A DNA stretch of 13,814 nt. Source: Nostocoides sp. (lineage in GTDB: Bacteria > Actinomycetota > Actinomycetes > Actinomycetales > Dermatophilaceae). The position numbers and the translations under genes were made by a program. Within the stretch, counting starts at the first letter, position 1; every line of letters starts with the position of its first letter. The notes below the pieces were generated by a model, which saw only the letters and a list, made by a program, of their open reading frames with translations, was not told the DNA's origin and ran no database searches. The stretch spans positions 1-13,814 of the forward strand of contig JADJEA010000016.1 in NCBI GenBank assembly GCA_016702415.1, given 5' to 3'. Below are positions 1 to 7,641 of this stretch, in pieces.

Positions 1-2
1 GC

Positions 3-821
3 AGTGTCCGCAACAAGCGGGAGCGCCGCAAGGTGCTGAAGTCCGTGTACGGCGACTCCACCGCGGAGCGTGGCGGGTGGGTGGACCTGGACCGCATCGA
101 CGCCGAGATCGAAGAACTGACCACCAAGGGCGACGCCGCCCAGGCCGAGCGGTTCTACCTGAACCGGATCGTGGCCACGTCCGACGCCTACTTCGACGCG
201 GAGGCGTGGGCCGAGTGCGCGATCCCGACCGACGTGCCACTGGGTGCGACGATCACCCTGGGCTTCGACGGGTCGATGGTGGACGACTGGACCGCGATCC
301 GGGCCCGGTGGGTCACCGACGACGGCGTGTTCGGGTTCACCCCGACGTTCGCCGACGGTGCGGCCACGATCTGGAACCCGGCCGACTACGGCGGTGAGGT
401 TCCCCGCGGTGAGGTTCAGGCCGCCGTTGAACACTTGTTCGACACCTACGACGTGCAGCGGTTCTACTGCGACCCGGAGCTGTGGCAGTCCGAGATCGAA
501 GGCTGGGCGACCCGGTACGGCGACAAGCGGGTCGTGTCCTGGGCGACGTACCGGACCCGCCAGATGGCTGCGGCGCTAGAGCGACTGCGCACCGACGTGG
601 CCACGCAGTCCCTGACGCACGACAACTGTCCGGTGACCGCGTCCCATGTCGCCAACGCGCGCCGCGTGCGCCGCGCCGGTGGAGTGGTGATCGGGAAACC
701 GAACACGCACCAGAAGATCGACGCCGTGATGGCCGACGCCCTGGCGCATGAAGCCGCCTGCGACGTCCTGGTCGCCGGCATACCCAAGAAGCGAACCCGC
801 CGCATGGTGGTGTACCGATGA
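3..821 (+). CDS. Phage terminase large subunit, C-terminal (nuclease) part, 5' truncated by window edge
   Basis: This is the 3' part of the DNA-packaging motor subunit, which cuts concatemeric DNA and drives it into the prohead. The frame is open from base 3 with no stop, so the true start and the ATPase domain lie upstream; an internal GTG at 33 is not a convincing start. The visible part fits the RNase H-like nuclease domain. A beta-strand ends in GFDGS (Asp codon at 267), a second acidic site is FYCDP (Asp at 471), and a third is QKIDAVMADAL (Asp at 720), spaced like the metal-binding Asp triad of large terminases. A basic tail (KKRTRRMVVYR) closes the protein. The portal gene follows within a few bases, the usual TerL-portal order. 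The frame is intact here. Family assignment is strong; the exact subfamily is not determined. Confidence 0.92.
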   Translation, partial: SVRNKRERRKVLKSVYGDSTAERGGWVDLDRIDAEIEELTTKGDAAQAERFYLNRIVATSDAYFDAEAWAECAIPTDVPLGATITLGFDGSMVDDWTAIRARWVTDDGVFGFTPTFADGAATIWNPADYGGEVPRGEVQAAVEHLFDTYDVQRFYCDPELWQSEIEGWATRYGDKRVVSWATYRTRQMAAALERLRTDVATQSLTHDNCPVTASHVANARRVRRAGGVVIGKPNTHQKIDAVMADALAHEAACDVLVAGIPKKRTRRMVVYR

Positions 822-836
822 CGAATGGAGCGCCGC

Positions 837-2204
837 GTGGCTGACGACACCGACCTGGCCGCGCAGTTGCGCGACCGGCTGCTGCGACTGCAACCCGACC
901 TGTCGAAGTGGAGCCGCTACTACGAGGGCCGCCAGGGCCTGTCCTACATGGCGCCCGAGCTGATCCGCGAAATGGAGGGCCGGATTCAGCCGGTCATCGT
1001 CAACTGGCCGCGCCTGGTCGTGGACAGTCTCGAAGAACGCCTGGATGTTGAGGGCTTCCGCATCGACCAGCGGGTCGAGGACCGGTTGTGGGACTTCTGG
1101 CAGGCCAACGGCCTGGATGAAGCATCCCAGCAGGCGCATGTGGATGCGCTGGCGATGCGCCGCAGCTACGTCATCGTGGGCGCCAACGATTCGAGCGACA
1201 CCCCGCTGATCACCGTGGAGTCCGCCGCCCAGGTGTACGCCGACCGTGACCCGCGCACCCGCCAGGTGACCAAGGCCATCAAACGCTGGACCGACGACGA
1301 CGACAACGAGTTCCTGACCCTGTACCTGCCTGACCGCACCGTCTACTTGGTGACTGAGTACAACGGCCGGGTGACGCGGGAGTACGACACCGACGTCCAC
1401 AACCTGGGCGTGGTGCCGGTGGTGCCGATTGTGAACCGGTCGCGGATCACCGACAACGACGGCGTGTCCGAACTGGCCGACGTGGTCCCGCTGTCCGACG
1501 CCGCCTGCAAGATCGCCACCGACATGATGATCAGCGCGGAGTTCCACGCGATGCCGCGCCGTGTGGTGGTCGGCATGGGTGAGGACGACCAGTTCGACCA
1601 GAACGGGCGCCCGCTGTCCAAGTGGGCGCAGATCGCGGGCCGTATCTGGACCATCGACGCGCTGCCGTCGGAGGTCAACGTGCAGCAGTTCAACGAAGCC
1701 AACCTCGCCAACTTCCACCAGACCCTGAACACGCTGGCCCGGATGGTGGCGTCCATGTCCGGGCTGCCGCCGCACTTCTTGGGCTACTCCGACGCGAACC
1801 CGACCAGCGCGGACGCCATCCGCAGCGCGGAGACCCGGTTGGTGAAACGCGCCGAACGCCGGCAGCGCGCGTTCGGTGGTGCCTGGGAACAGGTCATGCG
1901 GCTGGCGTTGCTGGTCGCCGACAACACGTTGCCTGAGGGCATCGACTCGCTGGAAACCATCTGGCGCGACGCCTCGACCCCGACGGTGGCGCAGAAGGCC
2001 GACGCGGCCGTGAAGCTGCGCACCGCAGGACTCATCTCGCTGCGGCAAGCCCGCGAGGACCTCGGGTACACCCAGGAGCAGATCGCGGTCATGGAAGCCG
2101 ACGACACCAAGGCCGTGGACCGGGTACTGGCCGGCGACTTCACGTCGCTGCTGGGGCCCAAGCCCGCGCCAGTGACTGAACCAGCCGCGACCGATGTCCC
2201 TTGA
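837..2204 (+). CDS. Phage portal protein (SPP1 Gp6-like)
   Basis: This encodes the dodecameric portal ring at the capsid vertex through which DNA is packaged and to which the connector attaches. About 455 residues is normal for the family. The N-terminus has the typical YYEGRQGLSYMAPE stretch after a leucine-rich helix. A VNWPRLVVDSLEERL segment follows, and the C-terminal half carries SGLPPHFLGYSDANPTSADA and an E-R rich helix, as in actinophage portals of the SPP1 Gp6 type. I prefer the GTG at 837 because GGAG at 827-830 sits 6 bases before it. An in-frame ATG at 825 would add four residues but has no visible Shine-Dalgarno. The stop overlaps the next gene's ATG at 2194 by 11 bases. The frame is intact. 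Confidence 0.93.
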   Translation: MADDTDLAAQLRDRLLRLQPDLSKWSRYYEGRQGLSYMAPELIREMEGRIQPVIVNWPRLVVDSLEERLDVEGFRIDQRVEDRLWDFWQANGLDEASQQAHVDALAMRRSYVIVGANDSSDTPLITVESAAQVYADRDPRTRQVTKAIKRWTDDDDNEFLTLYLPDRTVYLVTEYNGRVTREYDTDVHNLGVVPVVPIVNRSRITDNDGVSELADVVPLSDAACKIATDMMISAEFHAMPRRVVVGMGEDDQFDQNGRPLSKWAQIAGRIWTIDALPSEVNVQQFNEANLANFHQTLNTLARMVASMSGLPPHFLGYSDANPTSADAIRSAETRLVKRAERRQRAFGGAWEQVMRLALLVADNTLPEGIDSLETIWRDASTPTVAQKADAAVKLRTAGLISLRQAREDLGYTQEQIAVMEADDTKAVDRVLAGDFTSLLGPKPAPVTEPAATDVP

Positions 2205-2943
2205 GCAGATCGCCCAGGAGCATTACCGGCGGTCGTCGCTGACCACCCGCCAGGTGGTGGCGTCGATCCTGGCCATCTGGAAGGCGACCGGGCCGTCCGG
2301 GTTCCGCGACGAACTGGGCGCGCCGCCGGGCTGCTCGCGTTGGGGCAACTGTCCCAGGCGGTGCAGGCCGTGGACTACCTGCTGGCGCTGGCCGCCGACC
2401 AGGGCATGGCCCCACCTGCGGCGCAGGTCGTGCCCCGCGCACTGGCCGGGGTGTCCGCCAACGGCCGGCCGCTGATCGACGTGCTGTCCTTCCCCACGTC
2501 ACGGGTGTGGACCCTGCTGGACGCCGGCGCGGACTACGCCACGGCTGAGACGGCGGGTACGGCGTCGCTGACCCGGATCGTGGCCAACGAGGTCACCCAG
2601 GCCGGGGTGTCCGCGCGGAGTCCGTCGGCATGGTCGGGCAGACCGACATGGCCGGCTACATCCGGGTACTCAGCCCGCCGTCGTGTGACCGCTGTTCGGT
2701 CCTGGGCGGCAAGTGGTTCAAGTGGAACACCGGGTTCGCCCGCCATCCCGGCTGCGACTGCAAACACGTTCCCGCGGGGCGGGGGGGCCGCCGACCGCCA
2801 CCGGCCGCGCGCCGAGGCACCGACACCGCCGTCGGCAGCACCACCGGACTGGCCACCCCCGGTCCATTGACCGACTGATCGCCAACAAGTCCCGCCCCGA
2901 GGCGGTCGACCTGTTGACCCGCTACGGCTACCTGGCCGCCTGA
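2194..2943 (+). CDS. MuF-like minor head / head morphogenesis protein, frame broken three times
   Basis: In this phage type the gene after the portal encodes a MuF-domain minor capsid protein, sometimes annotated as capsid maturation protease. The start ATG at 2194 overlaps the portal stop. Reading is in frame 1 to about 2330 (MSLEQIAQEHYRR), frame 3 to about 2630 (LLALGQLSQAVQAVDYLLAL, then TRIVANEVTQAG), frame 2 to about 2790, and frame 1 to the stop at 2943 (SRPEAVDLLTRYGYLAA). Each change equals one missing base. The frame 2 part holds the diagnostic cluster PPSCDRCSVLGGKW followed by HPGCDCKH, a Cys/His metal-site-like motif of this family. The last break lies near a run of seven G at 2781-2787. 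At about 250 residues the protein looks short, so sequence between the Cys/His cluster and the C-terminus may be missing. Confidence 0.75.
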
Positions 2944-2947
2944 ATCT

Positions 2948-2968
2948 CCCCACCCGCGAGGGGTGGGG
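2948..2968 (+). other. GC hairpin between head morphogenesis and scaffold genes
   Basis: CCCCACCC at 2948-2955 is the exact reverse complement of GGGTGGGG at 2961-2968, with a 5-base loop (GCGAG). The perfect 8-bp stem, seven of the pairs G-C, begins five bases after the stop at 2943 and ends 14 bases before the scaffold Shine-Dalgarno GGAGG (2983-2987). No T-run follows, so a classical intrinsic terminator is not supported. An RNA stability element, attenuator or translational insulator is possible. Confidence 0.5.
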
Positions 2969-2995
2969 CGTACCCCCGCGATGGAGGAAACATCC

Positions 2996-3579
2996 ATGTC
3001 CGACCACCTACCGCCCCCCCGACCCCCGACACCGAGCCAGCCCGCAGGTGCGCGCGCGCGCCTGCGGAACCAGCCCCCACCCCCACCGACACCCCCAAGG
3101 CCGAGGCCCTGGGCGACGGCGGCAAGAAGGCGCTGGACGCGGAACGGTCAGCCCGACGGGCCGCCGAGAAAGCGGCCAACGAGGCGTTGGCGAAGGTCAA
3201 GGAGTTCGAGGACCGCGACAAGACCGAAACCGAGCGGATGGCCGAACAGCTCGCCGCGTTGAAAGCCGAGGCCGCGCAGGCCAAAGCCGAAACGCTGCGG
3301 TTGCGGGTCGGCGCCGAAACCGGTCTGCCCGCGGACCTTCAGGAGTTTCTCGCCGGCGACGACGAGGCGCAACTGCGGGCACAGGCGAAGAAACTCATGG
3401 CCGCGACGGCCGCCGCTACCGACCCCCGTCGGCCGGCACCGGACCCCACCCAGGGCGCGAAGCAGGGTGCCGGGGATGGACAACTCACGCGGGCAGACCT
3501 GCACCGTATGAGCCCCGCCGAGGTGGTGGCCGCCCAGGAATCTGGGCGACTGGCCGACCTCATGGCGGGACGCAACTAA
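2996..3579 (+). CDS. Capsid scaffold protein, one frameshift near the N-terminus
   Basis: Scaffold proteins guide assembly of the procapsid and then leave it. The ATG at 2996 follows GGAGG (2983-2987). The first codons (MSDHL) are in frame 2, after which the coherent protein runs in frame 1. The break is at or next to the seven-C run at 3014-3020. From about 3010 frame 1 gives a Pro/Thr/Glu-rich tail, then GDGGKKALDAERSARRAAEK and a long Lys/Glu/Ala helix (EFEDRDKTETERMAEQLAAL) that would form a coiled coil. It ends with LTRADLHRMSPAEVVAAQES and GRLADLMAGRN. This architecture and its place directly before the capsid gene are typical of actinophage scaffolds. Length is about 190 residues. The acidic, alanine-rich composition fits a scaffold, but there is no catalytic motif to check. 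Confidence 0.82.
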
Positions 3580-3603
3580 CACCAACACTAAGGAGCCGGT
3601 CTC

Positions 3604-4463
3604 ATGGCCGTTACCAACTTCGTGCCCGACATCTGGTCGGCTCGTATCCTCACCAACCTGTCCGTGACATCGGTGGCCGCAGGCATCTGCAACCGCGACT
3701 ACGAGGGCGACGCCAGCGTCGGCGACTCGGTCAAGATCACGTCGATCACCGACCCCACCATCACCGCGTACACCGGTGCGGACATGACGCCCGAGGACAT
3801 CGACGACGCCACCCGCGCGCTGTTGCTGGACCAGAAGCAGAGCTTCAACTTCTACCTCGACGACGTGGAACGCGCGCAGGCCGTCAACGGCGGCGCGGTC
3901 CTGGCCGAAGCCGTCAACCGCGCCAGTTACGGACTGTCCAACACGATGGACGCGTTCGTACTGGACCTGATGGGCGCCGGTGTGTCCCTCACCGCCCCGG
4001 ACCACCTGCTCACCCAGGCCGCCATCGACACCGCCGCGGAGGCCTACGACCTCCTGGTCAAGATGGCTGCGCTGCTCGATGTGGCGAACGTGCCGCAGGA
4101 GAACCGCTGGGCGGTCGTGACACCGGGCTTCTACGGCCTGATGCTCAAGGACACCCGCTTCGTCGCCGCCGGTGACGCATCGGGTGCCGCGACCCGCGCG
4201 AACGGTGTCGTGGGACAGGCCGCCGGCCTGACCCTGCACAAGTCGAACAACCTGCCCAACGGCGCGCTGTCGACCAACGAGACGAGCAAGCTCGTCCTGG
4301 CGGGGTCGAACTACGCGACCACGCTCGCCGAGCAGGTTCGTTCGGTCGAGGCGTACCGGGTGGAGAAGAAGTTTGCGGATGGCGTAAAGGCCTTCACATC
4401 ATGGGTGCCAAAGTGACCCGGCCCACCGCCATCGTCGCCGCTGACTGCGTCATCACCCTCTGA
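3604..4463 (+). CDS. Major capsid protein, HK97-fold type, with a frameshift close to the C-terminus
   Basis: This is the shell-forming head protein. The ATG at 3604 has AAGGAG at 3590-3595. The N-terminus MAVTNFVPDIWSARIL, then NRDYEGDASVGDSVKI and YRVEKKFADGVK, are hallmark stretches of actinophage capsid proteins in this group. As sequenced, frame 1 ends at 4416 with FTSWVPK. However, frame 3 from about 4390 gives GLHIMGAKVTRPTAIVAA and stops at 4461-4463, which matches the usual KGLH...GAKV.RP ending of the family. One missing G near 4389 explains this. The corrected protein is about 286 residues and leaves only three bases before the next ATG. Everything upstream of that break is in a single clean frame. 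Confidence 0.93.
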
Positions 4464-4466
4464 CGC

Positions 4467-5117
4467 ATGACCGCCACTGTGGCCGTCCTGGTCCCCATGC
4501 TGGGGCGGCCACAGTCGGTGGACCCGCTGCGCGAATCGTTGGCGGCGTCCACCGACCAGGCTCACCTGGTGTGGATCGTCACCGACACCGACACGGCGGT
4601 GCGCAAGGCAACGGCCGGGGACACGGTGATCGTGGTCCCGAATACACGCGCGGCGACTACGCCAAGAAGATGAACGCCGGCTACCGGGGCACCACCGAGC
4701 CGTAGCTGTTCCTGGGTGCCTGCGACCTGCGGTTCCACCCCGGCTGGCTGGAGGCCTGTATGGCCAAGATCAAAGCCGGGTACAAGGTGGTCGGGACCAA
4801 CGACCTGGGCAACAGGAGCACGGCCACCGGGCGACTGTCCACCCACACCCTGGTGGAACGCACCTATGTGGACCGGCACGGCACCATCGACGAACCCGGT
4901 GTCCTGTGCCACGAAGGGTATTGGCACGAGTACGTCGACAACGAGCTGATCGGCACCGCCAAACACCGCGGGGTGTACGGCCACGCCCGTCAGGCCCACG
5001 TCGAGCACCTGCACTGGTTGTGGGGCAAACGGGACCGCGACGCCTGGACGCCGACCACGAGGCGCGCATGGCCCAAGGCGAAAAGTTGTGGCTGAACGGC
5101 GGCGACTATGGACGTGA
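4467..5117 (+). pseudogene. GT2-like glycosyltransferase, broken by frameshifts and one internal TAG
   Basis: The product would transfer a sugar from a nucleotide-sugar donor; acceptor unknown. The N-terminus MTATVAVLVPMLGRPQSV is the first beta-strand of a GT-A fold and lies in frame 3 to about 4650. Frame 2 then gives GDYAKKMNAGYRGTTEP, a TAG at 4703-4705, and LFLGACDLRFHPGWLEAC. The last is the DxD-like donor-metal region, with Cys (codon 4721) where related proteins usually have Asp. It continues through VVGTNDLGNRSTATGRLSTH to HVEHLHWLWGKRDRDA. Frame 1 resumes near 5045 (DADHEARMAQGEKLWLNGGD), and the probable end is the TGA at 5115-5117, overlapping the next ATG at 5108. No Shine-Dalgarno is obvious at the start, which lies three bases after the corrected capsid stop. 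The boundaries are reconstructed. Confidence 0.68.
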
Positions 5118-5597
5118 CCATCATCGTGACCCAGGTCGGACGTCGAGTCACCTGGACATACCACCGCTGGCGCTGACGGTGAAGCGCCTAGCCACCTGGC
5201 CACTTGACCAATCCGGCCGGCGGATTCACGCCCACCGCAGCCTTGACGCCGTCTCGCAGTAAGCCGGGCGCGACCGACGCGATGTCCCTGGCCTACGGCG
5301 ACCTGCGCGCCCCCGCCCTTGAGCTGCACTACCCGGACGGTGTGGTGGTGCGCCCGGACCTGGCCAACCGTGACATCGAACGCATGAACCCGTGCTGCAT
5401 CGGCCCGCATACCGGCCCGACATGCTGCTCAGGACCAGCGGGTTCCCGGACCATCGCGTACGAGGACTGGGACGCGTTCCTGCGTGCCGTGAAACCGCGG
5501 CGCCTGTCACCCGAGTCCGCGCAGTCCTACCCAGCAGTCAGTCCCGGACGTCCACGCCGCTCACCAATGCTACCAGTCGATCCGGGCCTGGGCATGA
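5108..5597 (+). pseudogene. Remnant of a second glycosyltransferase (GT2-like), heavily frame-broken
   Basis: An ATG at 5108 opens with MDVTIIVTQVGR, a GT-A-like first strand, but the frame stops after 22 codons. From about 5270 frame 2 gives GATDAMSLAYGDLRAPALEL and DGVVVRPDLANRDIERMNPC. Frame 1 then gives AYRPDMLLRTSGFPDH, and frame 2 YEDWDAFLRAV. The string NPCC..AYR.DML...GFP.....YEDWD..LRA is the acceptor-side half of many GT2 enzymes, whose ED residues act as catalytic base. Frame 3 closes with AAHQCYQSIRAWA and TGA at 5595-5597. The total, about 163 codons, is short for GT2, and the donor-binding middle is not readable, so bases may be missing there. Assignment as a glycosyltransferase is fairly safe; the exact extent is not. 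Confidence 0.5.
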
Positions 5598-5683
5598 GAA
5601 CTTCCCGGCGCCGGCACGGGGTCGCCATACCGCATCCCCGCCGGGGTCACGGCAGTGGCGCGACTGGCCGAACGCCGGGCACG

Positions 5684-6417
5684 ATGTCCGCCGACGGGTG
5701 GCGCTACCAGGCGATGGCCCGCGGCGACGGTAGCCCGACGACCCACCGGTGGCTGATGCCGAAGGTTCTCGGTGAGGACCAGGCCCGCTGGCAGACCGCC
5801 AACACCGTCGCCTGCGCCGGCATGGTCCCGGCCATGTGGTGGCTCACTGGGTCACCGACCGTGGGACTGTTCACGTTCACCCTGTTCGGGGTGTGGGGGC
5901 ACGGCCCGCGCCGCCGATGATCACCGACCCGGTGGCATGAGCGCGGCCATCTTGGCCGCCGCCGGAGCTCCACCGCGCCTTGGGAGGTCGCTGTCGCTGC
6001 GTCCCTGGTCGCCGGCGGGGCACCGGAAACCGCGCCCCGTGTTCGCCGCACTGCACGCCTGGCACCCGCTGCCGCTGGTCGGGCCCCTGCCCCCCCCCGC
6101 GGTGGCACGCGAGCCCGAAGGCCCGGACCGTGACCGACTCTCGCACCTGCGATAGGCGGACCCGCTGGGTGCGGTGCGGCAGGTGCGCCCCGACTCGGCC
6201 GACTGGAAGGCACTGTCGTCCCGCCGCCGGGCGAGGCTGGGGCTACGATCCGACCCACGCCCCTGACCCTGATCGCCACCTACGCGCAACTGGTCGTCCC
6301 GGCCCCGCCACCAGTCGGTGCCCGCTGGCTGCGCAACCCGTCCGGCGCGACCGGCGGTGGAGATCACGCTGGTGGCGTTCCCGGTGCCGGTGGCCACCTG
6401 GAAGTTCGGGCCGATGA
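5684..6417 (+). pseudogene. Multi-pass membrane protein of unknown function in the glycosyltransferase cassette, frame-broken
   Basis: Starting from ATG 5684, frame 2 reads WRYQAMARGDGSPTTHRWLM, a basic juxtamembrane start, then a hydrophobic stretch (ACAGMVPAMWWL, VGLFTFTLFGVW). After 5915 the frame moves and MITDPV, MSAAILAAAGA (ATG at 5937), VAVAASLVAGGAPETAP (frame 2, 5987-6040) and VFAALHAWHPLPLVGPL (frame 3) follow. ADPLGAVRQVRPDSADWK comes after an in-frame TAG at 6153-6155. More hydrophobic pieces are LTLIATYAQLVV (6263 on) and VEITLVAFPVPVATW (about 6356-6400). A stop at 6415-6417 overlaps the ATG at 6414. I see five or more potential membrane segments. The layout resembles polytopic proteins found beside actinobacterial prophage glycosyltransferases, but I do not recognise a named family or reaction. 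It may handle a lipid-linked sugar; that is inference. Confidence 0.42.
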
Positions 6418-7046
6418 CCACCGCCGGCCGACGCAGGCGCCGGGATCACGCCCGTGCGATGGCGAGCATGTACGACACGGGCCGATCACCGAAGGTGATC
6501 CACGACCGGCATGTACCGGGTTCCGGCACTGGCTGGATGCGACCGATCCGATGTGGCAGATCTCGCCCCCGCGCGGCCGGGTTCGCCGGCGCGTACCGGC
6601 CCGTGGCGTGGGTGCGGACCGACGACCGGCAACTTCTTGTTCCAAACGGAGGACGACTTCGTGTTCACCCGCGACGTCGACCTGACCGCGATGGCGGCCG
6701 TGTTGACCGACCACGAACCGCGCCTGGCGCAGCTCGCGTTACGGCGGCAACCGTGGAACGACGACGAGAAGGCCGCCGGCGGGTACGTCGAGCAAGCCCC
6801 CGACGACTACCCCGAGCACCGCGACGCCCACGGCGAATGGCTGGAGCACCGCAAGTTCTTCACCACGAACCCGAGCCTGGTCCCGGCGTGGGTGCTGCGC
6901 CGGCCCTGGCCCACCGGACCCAACTCCGAGGGCCGGTTCGTCTGGGCCTGTTCACCGACCCGGCCATCCGCGCCGCTGTGGGGTCCAAGGCCAGCGGGGA
7001 ATGGGTGGAACACATCGGCACGGAACGGGTGGGGCATGGGTACTGA
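6414..7046 (+). pseudogene. Phage glycosyltransferase-like protein with EDDF motif, frameshifted
   Basis: The readable order is: frame 3 DHARAMASMYDTG and KVIHDRH; frame 2 FRHWLDATDPMWQISPP (from 6521); frame 3 GFAGAYRPVAWVRTDDR; frame 1 NFLFQTEDDFVFTRDVDLTA through ALRRQPWNDDEKAAGGYVEQ, WLEHRKFFTTNPSLVPAWVL and WPTGPNSEGRF; frame 3 from about 6945 GLFTDPAIRAAVGSKASGEW and HIGTERVGHGY, stop at 7044-7046. The EDDF motif resembles the donor-metal acidic motif of GT-A-like phage glycosyltransferases, and I associate the RRQPW and FFTTNPS stretches with that group from memory. The start at ATG 6414 overlaps the TGA of the membrane protein (ATGA) and is tentative, because the N-terminal 40 codons are basic and poorly conserved-looking. 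The 3' end overlaps the methyltransferase start by 11 bases. Confidence 0.6.
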
Positions 7047-7641
7047 CTACGACGCGGCGTTCTTCGACACCATCGCGGCCGGGTCGGTGGACTCCGCGGC
7101 CGTCATCGTCCCGCTGATCATGGAACGCTACGCTCCGGCCACCGTGCTCGACGTCGGCTGCGGGCGCGGCTGGTGGGGACACGAGTTCGGCGACCACGGC
7201 GCCCAGGTGTCCGGGGTGGACGGCGACTACGTCACCGACCCCGTCATCGACGTGCAGTCCTACAACCTGACCGAGCGCCTGCCCGACCGCGACCCCGTGG
7301 ACCTGGTGGTGTGTCTGGAAGTCGCCGAGCACCTGCCCGCGCACCGGGCGGCCGGGTTCGTCGCCGACCTGTGCCGACTGGGGCGCCGGGTCCTGTTCTC
7401 CGCTGCGATCCCGCACCAGTCCGGGGCGGGTCATGTGAACTGCCAGTGGCCGGCCTACTGGGCCGCCCTGTTCGCCGACCACGGCTACGGCGCCGCCGAC
7501 TGGGTGCGCTGGGCGGTGTGGGACGACGACCGGGTCGAACCCTGGTACCGGCAGAACGTCATGGTGTACGACCCCGCGGTGGCCGTCAGTGTGCCGCCGG
7601 GTGTGGTGCATCCGGTCATCCACGAGTGGGGGCGCTGGTGA
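7036..7641 (+). CDS. Class I SAM-dependent methyltransferase
   Basis: This 201-residue protein is intact. SAM-binding motif I is clear at residues about 36-46 (VLDVGCGRGWWG), followed by the acidic loop GVDGDYV and a motif IV-like segment DLVVCLEVAEHLP near residue 95. The fold is the Rossmann type that methylates small molecules, sugars or proteins; the sequence does not reveal the acceptor. Being flanked on both sides by glycosyltransferases, it most plausibly methylates a transferred sugar or a sugar precursor, which is inference from context. The ATG at 7036 lies inside the end of the preceding gene and is preceded by a G-rich stretch (GGGTGGGG at 7027-7034) that may act as a weak ribosome site. 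The stop overlaps the next start as GTGA (7638-7641), indicating translational coupling. Confidence 0.88.
   Translation: MGTDYDAAFFDTIAAGSVDSAAVIVPLIMERYAPATVLDVGCGRGWWGHEFGDHGAQVSGVDGDYVTDPVIDVQSYNLTERLPDRDPVDLVVCLEVAEHLPAHRAAGFVADLCRLGRRVLFSAAIPHQSGAGHVNCQWPAYWAALFADHGYGAADWVRWAVWDDDRVEPWYRQNVMVYDPAVAVSVPPGVVHPVIHEWGRW

Noticed and set aside
576..2048. 490-codon open frame on the minus strand, antisense to terminase end and portal
   Set aside because: It is His/Val/Gly-rich low-information text opposite two clearly real genes. Long antisense open frames are expected in GC-rich DNA, and no recognisable motif or ribosome site supports it.
3050..3060. Alternating CG tract, possible Z-DNA or repeat element
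   Set aside because: It is only about 11 bases inside a GC-rich Pro/Ala-coding stretch; chance is sufficient.
3048..4175. 375-codon plus-strand frame 3 Arg/Gly-rich open frame across scaffold and capsid
   Set aside because: Its composition is typical of an out-of-frame shadow, and it overlaps well-supported scaffold and capsid readings.
3148..4239. 363-codon minus-strand open frame opposite scaffold and capsid
   Set aside because: It mirrors the codon bias of the capsid gene on the other strand; no domain is recognisable and it spans two unrelated plus-strand genes.
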